64,000 nt of DNA. It comes from Paenibacillus chibensis (GTDB lineage Bacteria > Bacillota > Bacilli > Paenibacillales > Paenibacillaceae). Positions 8,401 to 19,090 of the stretch are shown piece by piece; within the stretch, counting starts at the first letter, position 1; each line of letters starts with the position of its first letter. The notes below the pieces were generated by a model. The model did not search any database. It was given only the letters and a program-made list of their open reading frames with translations, and was not told the DNA's origin. Both the position numbers and the translations under genes were made by a program. The stretch spans positions 186,001-250,000 of the forward strand of contig NZ_BIMK01000007.1 in NCBI RefSeq assembly GCF_004001045.1, given 5' to 3'.

Positions 8401-9522
8401 TCAGTCGCCGCGAAAGGCACGCTTCATGCGGTCGAAAAAGGACTGCTCATGCTCATGCGTCTGTTCCCCGTCCATCGAGGCGAACTGACGTAGCAATTCC
8501 TTCTGCTCTTCGCTCAGCTTGCTTGGCGTCACGACCACGACCTTCACATGCTGGTCGCCCTGTCCAATGCCCCGCAGGCGTGGAACACCCTTGCCCTTCA
8601 GGCGGAAATACGTCCCCGTTTGGGTTCCCGCAGGAATTTTAAGCTTCACTTTCTCCGTCAGTGTCGGGATCTCGATCTCATCGCCGAGAGCCGCCTGTGC
8701 AAAGGTCAGCGGAATTTCGCAATAAATATCGTCGCCTTCGCGCTCGAAGAAATCATGCGATTTGACACGGATCACGATATACAAATCGCCTGAAGGACCG
8801 CCGCGGAGTCCGCCTTCGCCTTCGCCGGTCATTCGGAGCTGAGCTCCGTCATCCACACCGGCCGGTATTTTGACGTGAATTTTGCGCTGCTTCTTCACCT
8901 TGCCGTTGCCGCCACAGGTCGAGCACTTGTCCTTGATAATTTGCCCCGTGCCGTTACAGTTCGAACAGCTGCGGCGGTTCACCATACGGCCAAACGGCGT
9001 ATTCTGAACCACTTCCTGCTGGCCGGAGCCGTGGCACACGGAGCAGGTCTGCGGCTTCGTGCCGGGCTTGGCGCCGGTGCCGTGACAGGTGTCGCAGTTT
9101 TCGGTGCGCGGAATCGTAATATCCGTTTCCTTGCCGAATACCGCTTCCTTGAACTCAATGGTCATCGTATACTGCAGGTCATTTCCCCGCTGCGGTGCAT
9201 TCGGATCCCGACGGTTGCCGCCGCCTCCGAAAAACATATCGAAAATATCCCCAAAGCCTCCAAAATCGGCTCCCTGGAATCCTCCGCCCATGCCCTGGTT
9301 CGGATCGATGTGTCCGTATTGGTCATAAGTGGAGCGTTTCTGGCCGTCGCTGAGCACGTCGTATGCTTCCTTGACTTCCTTGAACTTGGTTTCCGCGTCA
9401 GCCGCTTTGTTTACGTCCGGATGATATTGCCGGGCAAGCTTGCGGTATGCTTTTTTAATGTCATCGTCGGAAGCATCCTTGCCTACGCCCAGCACCTCAT
9501 AGTAATCACGCTTATCAGCCAC
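8401..9522 (-). CDS. dnaJ: Chaperone protein DnaJ
   Basis: DnaJ (Hsp40) delivers unfolded clients to DnaK and stimulates its ATPase. The 373-residue protein is the full type I form. It has a J domain with HPD (about 33-35), a glycine/phenylalanine-rich linker ([16 protein letters not shown]), and four CXXCXGXG zinc motifs beginning near 140 ([32 protein letters not shown]). C-terminal client-binding domains follow. The start is a GTG at 9522 preceded by GGGGGTGG. It is the last gene of the CIRCE-controlled operon, 112 bases after dnaK with a partial terminator between. Confidence 0.97.
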   Translation of the reverse strand: MADKRDYYEVLGVGKDASDDDIKKAYRKLARQYHPDVNKAADAETKFKEVKEAYDVLSDGQKRSTYDQYGHIDPNQGMGGGFQGADFGGFGDIFDMFFGGGGNRRDPNAPQRGNDLQYTMTIEFKEAVFGKETDITIPRTENCDTCHGTGAKPGTKPQTCSVCHGSGQQEVVQNTPFGRMVNRRSCSNCNGTGQIIKDKCSTCGGNGKVKKQRKIHVKIPAGVDDGAQLRMTGEGEGGLRGGPSGDLYIVIRVKSHDFFEREGDDIYCEIPLTFAQAALGDEIEIPTLTEKVKLKIPAGTQTGTYFRLKGKGVPRLRGIGQGDQHVKVVVVTPSKLSEEQKELLRQFASMDGEQTHEHEQSFFDRMKRAFRGD

Positions 9523-9563
9523 TCTTCCACCCCCGTTGTATCCTTTAAAGTATGCCGCTCATG

Positions 9564-9601
9564 GAAAAAAGAAAGCCAAAGCATCGGGATGCCCCGGCTT
9601 T
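9564..9601 (-). terminator. Attenuator-like hairpin between dnaK and dnaJ
   Basis: Outer stem AAAGCC/GGCTTT (9572-9577, 9596-9601) encloses an inner GCAT/ATGC pairing. On the minus strand it is followed by CTTTTTT. The gap of 112 bases and this hairpin suggest partial termination that lowers dnaJ expression relative to dnaK. Confidence 0.55.
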
Positions 9602-9634
9602 GACCTTCCCTTCCTGAACATAACTTTCTATAGG

Positions 9635-11497
<1,863 letters not shown>

Positions 11498-11543
11498 TCA
11501 GAATAATGAATGTGATTGTTTTTATATTGAAACAGCCATCAAA

Positions 11544-12149
11544 TTACATGCTGACTTTAACCATGGCGGGACGAAGCACTCGGTCCTTAAGCATGTAGCC
11601 CTTCTGCACTTCCTCAACCACGATGCCTTCCTCATGCTCATCGCTTTCGACCTGCATGATCGCCTGGTGGAATTCCGGATTAAACGGCTGTCCCACGGCT
11701 TCCATCGGCTCCAGGCCTTCGGCTTTGAGCACGCCTTCCAGCTGGCGGAAAATCATGCCCACGCCTTTGGCGAAGGAATCATTGTCGGCAATGTCGCCTG
11801 CGGCACTGATGGCACGCTCGAAATTATCAATGATCGGAAGCAGCTCGGTAATCAGCTTGGACGACGCATACTTCGCGAAATCCTCCTTCTCCTTCTGCGT
11901 CCGCTTGCGGAAGTTATCAAAATCCGCCTGGGTGCGCAGGGAACGCTGCTGATAATCATCGGCCAGCGTTTGCAGGCGCTGAACCTCGCTTTTCAGATGG
12001 GACGCGTCCAATACCTCCACATTTCCCTCTTCCGTAGAAGAAGCATCCGTGTCGGCCTGTGCGGCTGTATTTTCATTGTCCGTTTCCGCATGTTCGCGGT
12101 TTTCATTCAATTCATTGTCCAACTCTTGAGATGGATCGTTTTGTTTCAA
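11544..12149 (-). CDS. grpE: Nucleotide exchange factor GrpE
   Basis: GrpE releases ADP from DnaK. The 201-residue protein has an acidic, disordered N-terminus (about 1-50), a long coiled-coil dimerisation helix (about 55-110, including RTQADFDNFRKRTQKE) and the C-terminal beta domain ending VLRPAMVKVSM, the GrpE signature. The start is a TTG at 12149 with AAGGAGGTG about 10 bases upstream. It follows the chaperonin gene by 69 bases and precedes dnaK by 61, in one transcription unit. Confidence 0.96.
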   Translation of the reverse strand: MKQNDPSQELDNELNENREHAETDNENTAAQADTDASSTEEGNVEVLDASHLKSEVQRLQTLADDYQQRSLRTQADFDNFRKRTQKEKEDFAKYASSKLITELLPIIDNFERAISAAGDIADNDSFAKGVGMIFRQLEGVLKAEGLEPMEAVGQPFNPEFHQAIMQVESDEHEEGIVVEEVQKGYMLKDRVLRPAMVKVSM

Positions 12150-12218
12150 GATGTCTTCACCTCCTTAATATGCTCTATATCTTTTTGTGGCAACCTTACG
12201 CCTTGCGTTCGCGCCGAA

Positions 12219-13769
12219 TCAATCCTCAGATCGGTGGGCGCTTCTCATTTTAATTACATTATGAATGCGCAGCACTGCCGCAGCAACCTCGCCGGCTGTC
12301 TGCAGGCCGTGGATCTTCACCCATGCCGGATCCACGATGCCCCGGTCCTCGTAATGGATCACGAAGCCGGTATCGCAGTCCACCCCCATGTCGTCGCAGC
12401 CCTCCGAGAGCTGTGCGGCACGCGCTTCTTCCATTTTCTCAAGCGGATTATAGCCTGCATTCAAAAGAATTTGCGACATCGGCTTGCGCAGGGCGGCGGC
12501 AACGGCAGCGATGCCGAATGCCTCCATCCCTTTCACGGCCTCACGGCTTCGTTCAAGCTCGTAGGAAACGGCCAGCTCGGCCGTGCCTCCGCCGGGCAGG
12601 ATCCCTCCTGCAATGGCCGCTTGAAGCGCGGAGGCCGCATCCGCGGCGATCCGTGCGGATTCGCCGACCACCTCGGCCGTGCTGGCTCCGACGATAAGCG
12701 TCACAAACGGGTCTTCCTTTTGTGCGCCGCTGCTGATCCGGACACGTTCGAGCGTCTCATCGTAACATGCCCGCGGAGTGAAGCCGAGCAGTCGGCGCAG
12801 CGGCTCCCGCTCCTTATGTAAGGCCGTCCGCCTGAGCGGCACGGCTCCGGTCATCGCGCTGACGCGGGCCAGATCACTCCGGCTTACCCGTGGAATGACC
12901 ATCATTCCGTGATCCATGCAAAATTGTTCGGCATCGGGATGAATGCCTTTCTCCAGCAGTACCAGGCCCACGCCCAGCTCCGCCAAGCCCTGCAAATCAC
13001 GGGCAAAGCGTTCGCGCAGATCCATGTAGCGGGCGAAGCCTGCTTCGGTCGTCAGCACTTCCTCATCCAGGCTTTCCGGCTCGAGCGCATCGTGCAAAAT
13101 AAGAATGCGGGTATCTTCCAGTACTGGAGCATCATGAGGATACAGAGGCATCTGCCTGAGCAAAAGGCCTTCGAACACCTCATGATTCCCCTTCTCGTGC
13201 GCTGTCACCGCATCGGCCAGCAAATAGGACGGATCCTGCAGTTTGCGGATGCCGATAATCGCGGCCGCTTCCATCACCAGGGACACGATTTCTTCCCGTT
13301 CTCGGCCGGCGACATACACGGCTTTGGCGAGCAGCGGATCGTTCAAGTCCCGGATATCCTTCGCTCGGCTCCGCAAGGAATCGCAAGCCATCTTGATGCC
13401 CTGCTGCATGCCAGCCACCACTTTGGAAGCCGGCACACCGCGCACGATCTGGGAGACTCCTTCCTGGACCAGCGCCCCTGCAAGCACGGTGGCGGTGGTG
13501 GTTCCATCCCCCACTTTTTTCTGCTGGGAGCGTGCCACCTGAATCAGCAGCCTCGCTGCCGGGTGGCTGACATCCATTTTATCGAGAATGGTGACCCCGT
13601 CGTTCGTAATAATCACTTCTCCGCGGTCGCCAACCAGCATAACATCCAGCCCTTTAGGGCCTAAGGTTCCTTCGACCGCCGAGGTGATGGCACGGACGGC
13701 ATTGCTGTTGTTAAGCAGCGCCGCGTACCGCTCCTCGCCTTCGCGCACCGGCTGTTGGCCTTGACTCAT
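12219..13769 (-). CDS. Archaeal-type (group III) chaperonin, TCP-1/cpn60 family
   Basis: This is a 516-residue Hsp60 that resembles archaeal thermosome subunits rather than GroEL. Nucleotide-binding elements are intact: LGPKG (36-40), TNDGVTIL (55-62), [12 protein letters not shown] (87-98), an Asp in RIAADAAS (about 377) at the position of the hydrolytic Asp, and GGILPGGG (388-395). [17 protein letters not shown] and MTGAVPL follow the thermosome apical domain. The stretch [20 protein letters not shown] (about 240-259) aligns with the helical protrusion that forms a built-in lid, so no GroES partner would be needed. The C-terminus [23 protein letters not shown] also fits group II. It lies 16 bases after hrcA, with GGAGG between, and upstream of grpE, so it should be HrcA/CIRCE controlled. 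Bacterial group III chaperonins are known from hsp70 operons of some Firmicutes; clients and assembly here are inferred. Confidence 0.92.
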   Translation of the reverse strand: MSQGQQPVREGEERYAALLNNSNAVRAITSAVEGTLGPKGLDVMLVGDRGEVIITNDGVTILDKMDVSHPAARLLIQVARSQQKKVGDGTTTATVLAGALVQEGVSQIVRGVPASKVVAGMQQGIKMACDSLRSRAKDIRDLNDPLLAKAVYVAGREREEIVSLVMEAAAIIGIRKLQDPSYLLADAVTAHEKGNHEVFEGLLLRQMPLYPHDAPVLEDTRILILHDALEPESLDEEVLTTEAGFARYMDLRERFARDLQGLAELGVGLVLLEKGIHPDAEQFCMDHGMMVIPRVSRSDLARVSAMTGAVPLRRTALHKEREPLRRLLGFTPRACYDETLERVRISSGAQKEDPFVTLIVGASTAEVVGESARIAADAASALQAAIAGGILPGGGTAELAVSYELERSREAVKGMEAFGIAAVAAALRKPMSQILLNAGYNPLEKMEEARAAQLSEGCDDMGVDCDTGFVIHYEDRGIVDPAWVKIHGLQTAGEVAAAVLRIHNVIKMRSAHRSED

Positions 13770-13785
13770 CCGTCCTCATGCCTCC

Positions 13786-14820
13786 TTATTTATAATGCTT
13801 CGACAGCATTGTAGTGAGGTCTTTGGACAAAATACCGAGCAAATTCATGACCCTCGCATATTCCATCCGGGTAGGTCCGAGAATTCCGATCGTTCCGAGT
13901 GCCGTACCGTCCAATGAATAGGTAGCTGTAATCAGGCTGCAGTTGGCAAAGGCCTCATGATCATTTTCGGTACCGATTCGTACTTGAATACCCGATCCAT
14001 TCTGCGTCGCCGCCATCATCTTCATCAGCGTCGGCGTTTCCTCAAGAAGATCCAGAATATCCTTGACCTTCTCCACATCCTTGAACTCCGGCTGCCTCAG
14101 CATATTGGTTGCACCACTCAAGTACACACGCTGATCGGTCTCATCGTCCACGAATATGTTATCCAGAATACCCATGATTTCTTCAAAATTAGTCAAGTGA
14201 CGCTGCATTTCCTGGCCCAGCTCCCGGTAGAGCCGGGTTTTCAGCTTATAAAGCGGCACATTGACCAGCTTGCTGTTAAGCAGATTTACCACCTTTTCCA
14301 TTTCTGAAACAGAAATACCGGGCGGTATGGCCACCGTCTTACTCTCAACCTGGCCCGTGCTGGTCACGATAATGGCCACCGCCGTCGTCTCATTCAGCGG
14401 CAAAAGCTGGAAATGGCGCAAACACGTATGAAAAACTTCCGGCCCTAGCAGGATGGAAGTGTAGTTGGTCATATGGGAAAGGATCATCGCGGCGTGCTGG
14501 ATGACCTGTTCCGTCGCGTTCAGCTTCTCCGCGAAGAAGGCACGCAGTGTGCGCAGCTCCGCCGGGAGCGCTTCATGGATCGGTTCCAGATGATCCACAT
14601 AATACCGGTAACCTTTGTGAGAAGGGATGCGTCCGGCCGACGTATGGGGCTGCTCCAAAAATCCAAGCTCCTCCAAATCAGCCATTTCATTGCGTATGGT
14701 CGCAGGACTGTATCCGACATCTCCCCGTTTCGATATGCTGCGCGAGCCGACAGGTTCCGCAGAACGGATATAATCGTCAACAATGGCATTCAATATCAAT
14801 TTTTGGCGTTCGGTAAGCAT
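13786..14820 (-). CDS. hrcA: Heat-inducible transcriptional repressor HrcA
   Basis: HrcA binds the CIRCE operator and represses class I heat-shock genes; in other bacteria its folding depends on GroEL. The 344-residue protein has an N-terminal winged helix (MLTERQKLILNAIVDDYIRS, then SRSISKRGDVGYSPATIRNEMADLEELGFL). A GAF-like dimerisation and inserted domain with LGPTRMEYARV near the C-terminus follows. The ATG at 14820 was chosen because GGGAGGGG lies 6 bases upstream and the N-terminus then matches the family; an upstream in-frame ATG would start inside the operator region. It is the first gene of the operon. Confidence 0.97.
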   Translation of the reverse strand: MLTERQKLILNAIVDDYIRSAEPVGSRSISKRGDVGYSPATIRNEMADLEELGFLEQPHTSAGRIPSHKGYRYYVDHLEPIHEALPAELRTLRAFFAEKLNATEQVIQHAAMILSHMTNYTSILLGPEVFHTCLRHFQLLPLNETTAVAIIVTSTGQVESKTVAIPPGISVSEMEKVVNLLNSKLVNVPLYKLKTRLYRELGQEMQRHLTNFEEIMGILDNIFVDDETDQRVYLSGATNMLRQPEFKDVEKVKDILDLLEETPTLMKMMAATQNGSGIQVRIGTENDHEAFANCSLITATYSLDGTALGTIGILGPTRMEYARVMNLLGILSKDLTTMLSKHYK

Positions 14821-14857
14821 GTCTTCCCCTCCCTTTGGTCCATAAATTTCGCAATCG

Positions 14858-14884
14858 TTAGCACTCGACTTCAATGAGTGCTAA
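14858..14884. promoter_or_regulatory. CIRCE operator (HrcA binding site)
   Basis: This is a perfect match to the CIRCE consensus, TTAGCACTC-N9-GAGTGCTAA. The left arm is 14858-14866 and the right arm 14876-14884. It lies between the predicted -10 box and the hrcA start codon, 38 bases upstream of the ATG, so it covers the start of the operon transcript. It is the only CIRCE copy I see in the window. Confidence 0.97.
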
Positions 14885-14893
14885 GCACTAATA

Positions 14894-14936
14894 CAAAAAT
14901 ACCAAACTGACCTGAGCATTGTCAAGTCAGTTCGGT
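14894..14936 (-). terminator. Terminator after the DUF4179 gene, overlapping the hrcA promoter
   Basis: Minus-strand arms ACCGAACTGAC and GTCAGTTTGGT (10 of 11 paired plus one G-U) enclose a 14-base loop and are followed by ATTTTTG. The loop contains the hrcA -35 box and the T tract contains its -10 box. Confidence 0.7.
14896..14925 (-). promoter_or_regulatory. Sigma-A promoter of the hrcA-dnaJ operon
   Basis: On the minus strand TTGACA (14920-14925) and TATTTT (14896-14901) are separated by 18 bases. The start point would fall just before the CIRCE operator. The promoter lies inside the terminator hairpin of the preceding gene. Confidence 0.75.
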
Positions 14937-14987
14937 ATCTGTTCAGATTCCATGTAAAATCACAGCGACGGGTCGGATTTTTCAATA

Positions 14988-16628
14988 TTAACGAAGCATA
15001 AATTCCATGTCCCGGCCGGCATCATAGTAGATATAAAATCCCGGATTCAGCTCAACCGTATGCTTCATTGCAAAATCCGGATATCGATCGATATGCTTGC
15101 TCTGCGACCCTGGTCCCCTCGGCGTCATCTTCGGAAAGAGCGTCTTCCCGTCTACCTTGAGCGTCGTTTGGCTGATTCCCCTGAAGATATCGGATTCCGA
15201 ATCGGATTCCACCACCAAATCCTTGCCATCCATATAATAGGTGAAATGAACGATGAAGGACTCCAGCTTGATATCTACCGACTGCTTCAAGGCCGAAGGC
15301 TGCTTCAAGGTCATCCAGTTTCGTGTAACATCCCGCATCGTTACGTTGGCATTCTTCAGCAGCAGCTTCATCGGAACCTTGGACCAATCCTTGTACCACT
15401 CCGGTGACTCGAAGGCAAACACATGCGTATAGTGGCTCGGATCATCTCCTTTAATGGTATAGGAGCCAGTTATCTCCTGTCCGCCTACCTGCAGACGGAC
15501 GTCCTTGAACATGACATCGGCTTGCGTGCTGCGTTCCTCCATGGATCTGTCATCCTTAATGGAGATCACGATTTCCAGCGGCGTGATGATTAACTGATCC
15601 AGCTGGACTCCTGTTTTTTGTTTGAACTCTTCGACCCCTTGCAGAGATTGCGTATACACAGCTTCGCTTGCTTTCTTGCCGTCCGCTTGGAAATGGAAAG
15701 ACCAGGCCCCCGGAATCCGAACGGTTTCCTTCATATAATTGAAGCTCGGCTTGGACGCTTCCCAGTCTTTCAAGGTCATATTGCTGAAAAGCTGCTCGAT
15801 CAGAACCCCATCATCTTCCGGCGGGAGCTGCGTCAGCATTCCGCGGCTGCCGTTATCGAGCGTCAAATGCGGATCGCCCCGCCCCTCGACTTTATGATCG
15901 GTTACGGCAACGTTATAACGGACGGCCAGACTGTTCTTAGACTCGGTCACCGACTTTACGCCGATTTCGGGATACAAAGCTTCCCCGGTCGCAATCGTAT
16001 CCCCGGTGTTTGGCACCTTGTTCAGCCGCTTTTCGACCGGCTTGTAGGTGACGAGGTTGTCGGCCTCAAGCGTCAAGCTTTTTTGGCCCTGCTTCAAAAT
16101 GTCATTGGCTTCATAAATCCCGAGCAGCTTTCCGCTAGCCTCGTCGTATCGCAAATATCCGTTCACGGGCTCTTCCGCACCCGACTCGTCCTTGATCACC
16201 ACATGCTCCAGCTCCACGGCGTCCTGGGCTTCAAGCTTCGCATCCGTATCGATCGAAACGAGTATTTTCATTCTCTCTCCATCGGTGACGACCCCCTTCA
16301 AGCTCATCGTCACGCCTTTGCTGGTTACATTCATATCGTAGCGCTGGCCGATCCCGTTATTAAGCGCATTGCTTACGGTACGTCCTCCATACAGGCTGCT
16401 CCAGTTCAGCGATACTCCCGCAAACACGGGAACGGCGGCAGCCATAAAGCAGGCAAAAACGATGGCAGCTGGAATCCATTTTTTCCTCGCGCCTGCGGAT
16501 TTCACCGAAGACGCATTCAATCTGCGCGCCGATACCTCCCGCTCAATGTTCTCCCACATCCGGTCATAGTCCGGGTGGGGAGGAGCCTGAAGCTTTTCCT
16601 GAACCCGTTCCTTATAAAACCGACTCAT
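14988..16628 (-). CDS. DUF4179 domain protein, probable membrane anti-sigma factor
   Basis: The 546-residue protein has a cytoplasmic N-terminus of about 50 residues (with DYDRMWENIEREV, a short sigma-binding-like helix). One membrane segment, IPAAIVFACFMAAAVPVFAG (about 52-71), and a large extracytoplasmic region follow. The part just after the membrane matches DUF4179 (LNNGIGQRYDMNVTSKGVTMSLKGVVTDGERM), and the rest resembles the DUF5643-type beta domain. Such genes follow ECF sigma factors and probably hold them inactive at the membrane. Here the start overlaps the sigma gene by 17 bases. No enzyme motif is visible. Function as an anti-sigma factor is inferred from topology and position. 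Confidence 0.75.
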   Translation of the reverse strand: MSRFYKERVQEKLQAPPHPDYDRMWENIEREVSARRLNASSVKSAGARKKWIPAAIVFACFMAAAVPVFAGVSLNWSSLYGGRTVSNALNNGIGQRYDMNVTSKGVTMSLKGVVTDGERMKILVSIDTDAKLEAQDAVELEHVVIKDESGAEEPVNGYLRYDEASGKLLGIYEANDILKQGQKSLTLEADNLVTYKPVEKRLNKVPNTGDTIATGEALYPEIGVKSVTESKNSLAVRYNVAVTDHKVEGRGDPHLTLDNGSRGMLTQLPPEDDGVLIEQLFSNMTLKDWEASKPSFNYMKETVRIPGAWSFHFQADGKKASEAVYTQSLQGVEEFKQKTGVQLDQLIITPLEIVISIKDDRSMEERSTQADVMFKDVRLQVGGQEITGSYTIKGDDPSHYTHVFAFESPEWYKDWSKVPMKLLLKNANVTMRDVTRNWMTLKQPSALKQSVDIKLESFIVHFTYYMDGKDLVVESDSESDIFRGISQTTLKVDGKTLFPKMTPRGPGSQSKHIDRYPDFAMKHTVELNPGFYIYYDAGRDMEFMLR

Positions 16629-17130
16629 TTCGGATCATCTCCTTTTCATGAAATGCAGACATTCGCCCCAGCAGCTTGGTCCCCCGGTTCAATCTCGATT
16701 TCACCGTGCCTTCGGGGATGCCGAGCATCTCCGCAATTTCCGGCACCGTCAGATCATTGACATATCGCAGGATGACTGTCATCCGGATTTTATCCGGAAG
16801 CTTGCCGTACAGCTGCTGAAACTCCATTCGCACTTCCCGTTGGTCCACAATCTCCTCTACTGAATGGGAAGCACGGGGGCGGGTCAGCAGGTAGGCCCTA
16901 AGTTCCTTAGCCCAGCCGTTCTTTCGCCTTCTAAGCACGCTGCTGCACTCATTCGACGCAATTCTAAGCAGCCAGGGCTTCAGCTCACGGACTTGCGACC
17001 TGTCGGCCAGCATCGCTTTGACGAACACCTCCTGGCAAAGATCCTCGGCGTCAGCGCGGTTCTGCATCATGTAATAGCAGAGATGATAGACTTGTTCCTT
17101 GTAAGCCTCGAAAAGCTCGCGGTCATTCAA
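16612..17130 (-). CDS. ECF-type RNA polymerase sigma factor
   Basis: The 172-residue protein has sigma region 2 (ELFEAYKEQVYHLCYYMMQN, then ADAEDLCQEVFVKAM and KPWLLRIASNEC). It also has region 4 (LPDKIRMTVILRYVNDLTVPEIAEMLGIPEGTVKSRL), with the helix-turn-helix near 140-160. I place the start at the TTG at 17130. GAGGGAGG lies 10 bases upstream, and the predicted promoter at 17165-17194 would put earlier ATG and TTG codons before the transcript start. It overlaps the DUF4179 anti-sigma gene. The signal it answers to is unknown, probably envelope stress. Confidence 0.88.
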   Translation of the reverse strand: MNDRELFEAYKEQVYHLCYYMMQNRADAEDLCQEVFVKAMLADRSQVRELKPWLLRIASNECSSVLRRRKNGWAKELRAYLLTRPRASHSVEEIVDQREVRMEFQQLYGKLPDKIRMTVILRYVNDLTVPEIAEMLGIPEGTVKSRLNRGTKLLGRMSAFHEKEMIRNESVL

Positions 17131-17164
17131 TGGATTGGCACCTCCCTCATTTGGCGTCTCGATA

Positions 17165-17194
17165 ATATGACCCATAACTTCGGGCAATCGTTCA
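17165..17194 (-). promoter_or_regulatory. Candidate autoregulated ECF promoter
   Basis: On the minus strand TGAACG (17189-17194) is followed after 17 bases by GTCATAT (17165-17171). The AAC core at -35 and GTCATA at -10 are of ECF type, and the spacing suits self-activation of the sigma gene downstream. The match was made by eye. Confidence 0.4.
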
Positions 17195-17207
17195 TTTTTT
17201 TATGTAT

Positions 17208-17263
17208 AAAAAAACCATTTCCCCTTCAGCCATCATACATGACTCGAACAGGAAATGGTTTAT
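17208..17263. terminator. Bidirectional terminator
   Basis: The 11-bp perfect arms AAACCATTTCC (17212-17222) and GGAAATGGTTT (17251-17261) enclose a 28-base loop. The minus strand continues with T residues after the stem. It lies 30 bases after the end of the broken epimerase gene. Confidence 0.7.
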
Positions 17264-17289
17264 ATGGTTTTTTATCGCCTCTTGCTTAC

Positions 17290-18265
17290 TTAGCCCTCAA
17301 TGCATTTTTTCAGCGTTTCGATCATTTCAGCTCTGACGTCAGCTTCTTTGTATCCCAGAACCGGCATCGTATCCTGCGGGTCAAGATATGCATCTCTGTT
17401 CTGCGTTTCGGCTGTGTCTGCGATATGAATGCCATGCTCTTTGCCATGGGCCAAAGTTTCGGCATCAATTTTTTCCATTGCCGGCTTCATCTGCTCCAGC
17501 GGCATGACGACCACCTTGGTGTCCGTCTGCCCGAGCAGGTCCGCAATAATCTGATGAAACTCGCTGTGCTTCATGTTGATTCCGCCGATCGCGTAACCCG
17601 TCCGATGCTTGCCGTTCTCGATCGCCCCGACGGCAGCTTCCGCAACCTGCTGAACCGGTTACCATTGCGGTTCCGCCGCCCAGTACCGGCACAATCTCTT
17701 GACCCTTAACCCGATCCACGAACATGGTCCAAAGCGGCTGGCGTCCAGGCATCATTCCAAATATATAAGGCAGGCGGAGCGTCATGACGTCCATGCCTCC
17801 CTCGCCCTCCATATAGGCAACTTCTTCCTGCAGCAGGCGCGTGCGGGGATAAGCGTTATGTTCCTTGAGCTTCAGATCCGTCCAAACCTCGGTAAAATGC
17901 GCGAAATACGAACCGAACAGCACGAACTTTTGGACCCCGGCTTGTCTTGCGATACGGGCCAGACGCTGGGTTGGAAGCACGTTTGCTTCATAGAAAAATT
18001 TCATCGCAGGCGCATCCGGTACGACGCGTTCATCCGCTCCGGCGGCATATACAAAGGCGTATTTCCCTTTTAACAGCTCCAATACCTCTTCATCGCTCAT
18101 TTGGTTAATGTCTCCGAGCCTGCAATCAACTTCTTTCGGTAGTAACTCCTCGGCCGGCATTGGAGGCAGCGAGATCGTCGATACCTTGTAATCGCGCCGC
18201 AGCAATTCTTTTACGGTGTAATATCCGAGAAAACCCGTTCCGCCAAGCACAAATACCTCTTTCAT
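17290..18265 (-). pseudogene. NAD-dependent epimerase/dehydratase family gene, frameshifted
   Basis: The 5' part encodes an extended-SDR Rossmann fold, MKEVFVLGGTGFLGYYTVKEL, with VYAAGADERV and a catalytic-type SYFAHF...YPRTRLLQE arrangement (YXXXK-like site degenerate). The frame runs through GGGTAMVT and is then lost. Removing one base at about 17655-17658 (CCGG on the plus strand) restores VQQVAEAAVGAIENGKHRTG, GYAIGGINMKHSEFHQII and the C-terminus ending KKCIEG. So a single-base insertion splits a gene of about 324 codons. The start is the ATG at 18265 with GAGGGG 9 bases before. It could be a sequencing error rather than a real mutation. It lies between an ECF locus and a GNAT gene, outside the conserved synteny. 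Confidence 0.85.
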
Positions 18266-18323
18266 GAAGCTCATCCCCTCTGGAATCGTCGTTGTCGTTC
18301 GGCTGTGTATCATGTTGTTGTTT

Positions 18324-18337
18324 TCCTAAATTTAGGA
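18324..18337. promoter_or_regulatory. 14-bp perfect palindrome upstream of the epimerase gene
   Basis: TCCTAAATTTAGGA is fully self-complementary and lies about 60 bases before the epimerase start codon, in an otherwise gene-free 231-base gap. Its size and position suit a dimeric repressor site, but I recognise no specific regulator and no regulator gene is adjacent. Confidence 0.3.
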
Positions 18338-18496
18338 TAGAATGAATTTGAACCATCGCACGCCGCATATATGATTAATTTGTGAAATTTTTCTCATGGT
18401 TAACAATAAATAAAACCACTCCCTTCAAAGCGTACCCGCTCATCAGGAAGTGGCTCGAGATGTTCCGTCGAAGGCCATGCTTGAATCAAGCTCTGG

Positions 18497-18964
18497 CTAG
18501 GGCAGCATTTTCAGTACCGCGATTTCGTCGCAGCAGGCCTGCTTGCTGCAGTTCACGCAATCCGTCCATACCTTTTCAGGGAAGATTTCCTTTTCCACAA
18601 CGGAAAAACCGTTTTTCAGGAAAAAGGATACCTCGTACGTTAACGCCATAATTTTAGGTATGCCTTGACGAATGGCTTCCTCTGTCAGCTTATTGACCAG
18701 CTTGGAGCCGATTCCCATGCCCTTATGTCCGTCCATAATGCCCAGGGAGCGAATCTCGACCAGATCGTTGCCCAGGCGGCAGAGCGATCCGCAGCCGATC
18801 ACGGAGCCGTCGATTTCCGCGACGACGAATTGGTCCAGCTGCTTCTCCAGCACCTTGCGGGAGCGGGGCAGCATGATTCCTTTCTGCGCATATCCATCTA
18901 TCATTTGAAAGAGCGGCTCAACATCCTCCGGGACCGCCATTCTGCAAGTGACTACAGCCGGCAT
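18497..18964 (-). CDS. GNAT family N-acetyltransferase (short N-acetylglutamate-synthase-like)
   Basis: The 155-residue single-domain GNAT shows the acetyl-CoA pyrophosphate loop GHKGMGIGSKLVNKL (about 90-105). A C-terminal motif, ALTYEVSFFLKNGFSVVEKEIFPEKVW, follows. The tail DCVNCSKQACCDEIAV with clustered cysteines is like that of stand-alone N-acetylglutamate synthases and similar ArgA C-terminal-domain proteins. The ATG at 18964 has AGGAGG 8 bases upstream. A longer frame of 11 residues lacks support. Arginine-pathway substrate use is an inference from resemblance; no arginine genes are near. Confidence 0.72.
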   Translation of the reverse strand: MPAVVTCRMAVPEDVEPLFQMIDGYAQKGIMLPRSRKVLEKQLDQFVVAEIDGSVIGCGSLCRLGNDLVEIRSLGIMDGHKGMGIGSKLVNKLTEEAIRQGIPKIMALTYEVSFFLKNGFSVVEKEIFPEKVWTDCVNCSKQACCDEIAVLKMLP

Positions 18965-19090
18965 CTTACTTCTCCTCCTATGGTAAGGATGATGCAAAAC
19001 AGGCTATTGCCCGGAGCTTTTTTGCGCATCCTTAATACGTGCTGTTTTATAATATGAATAAATATACAACATCACGCATAGAAGTTCAAG

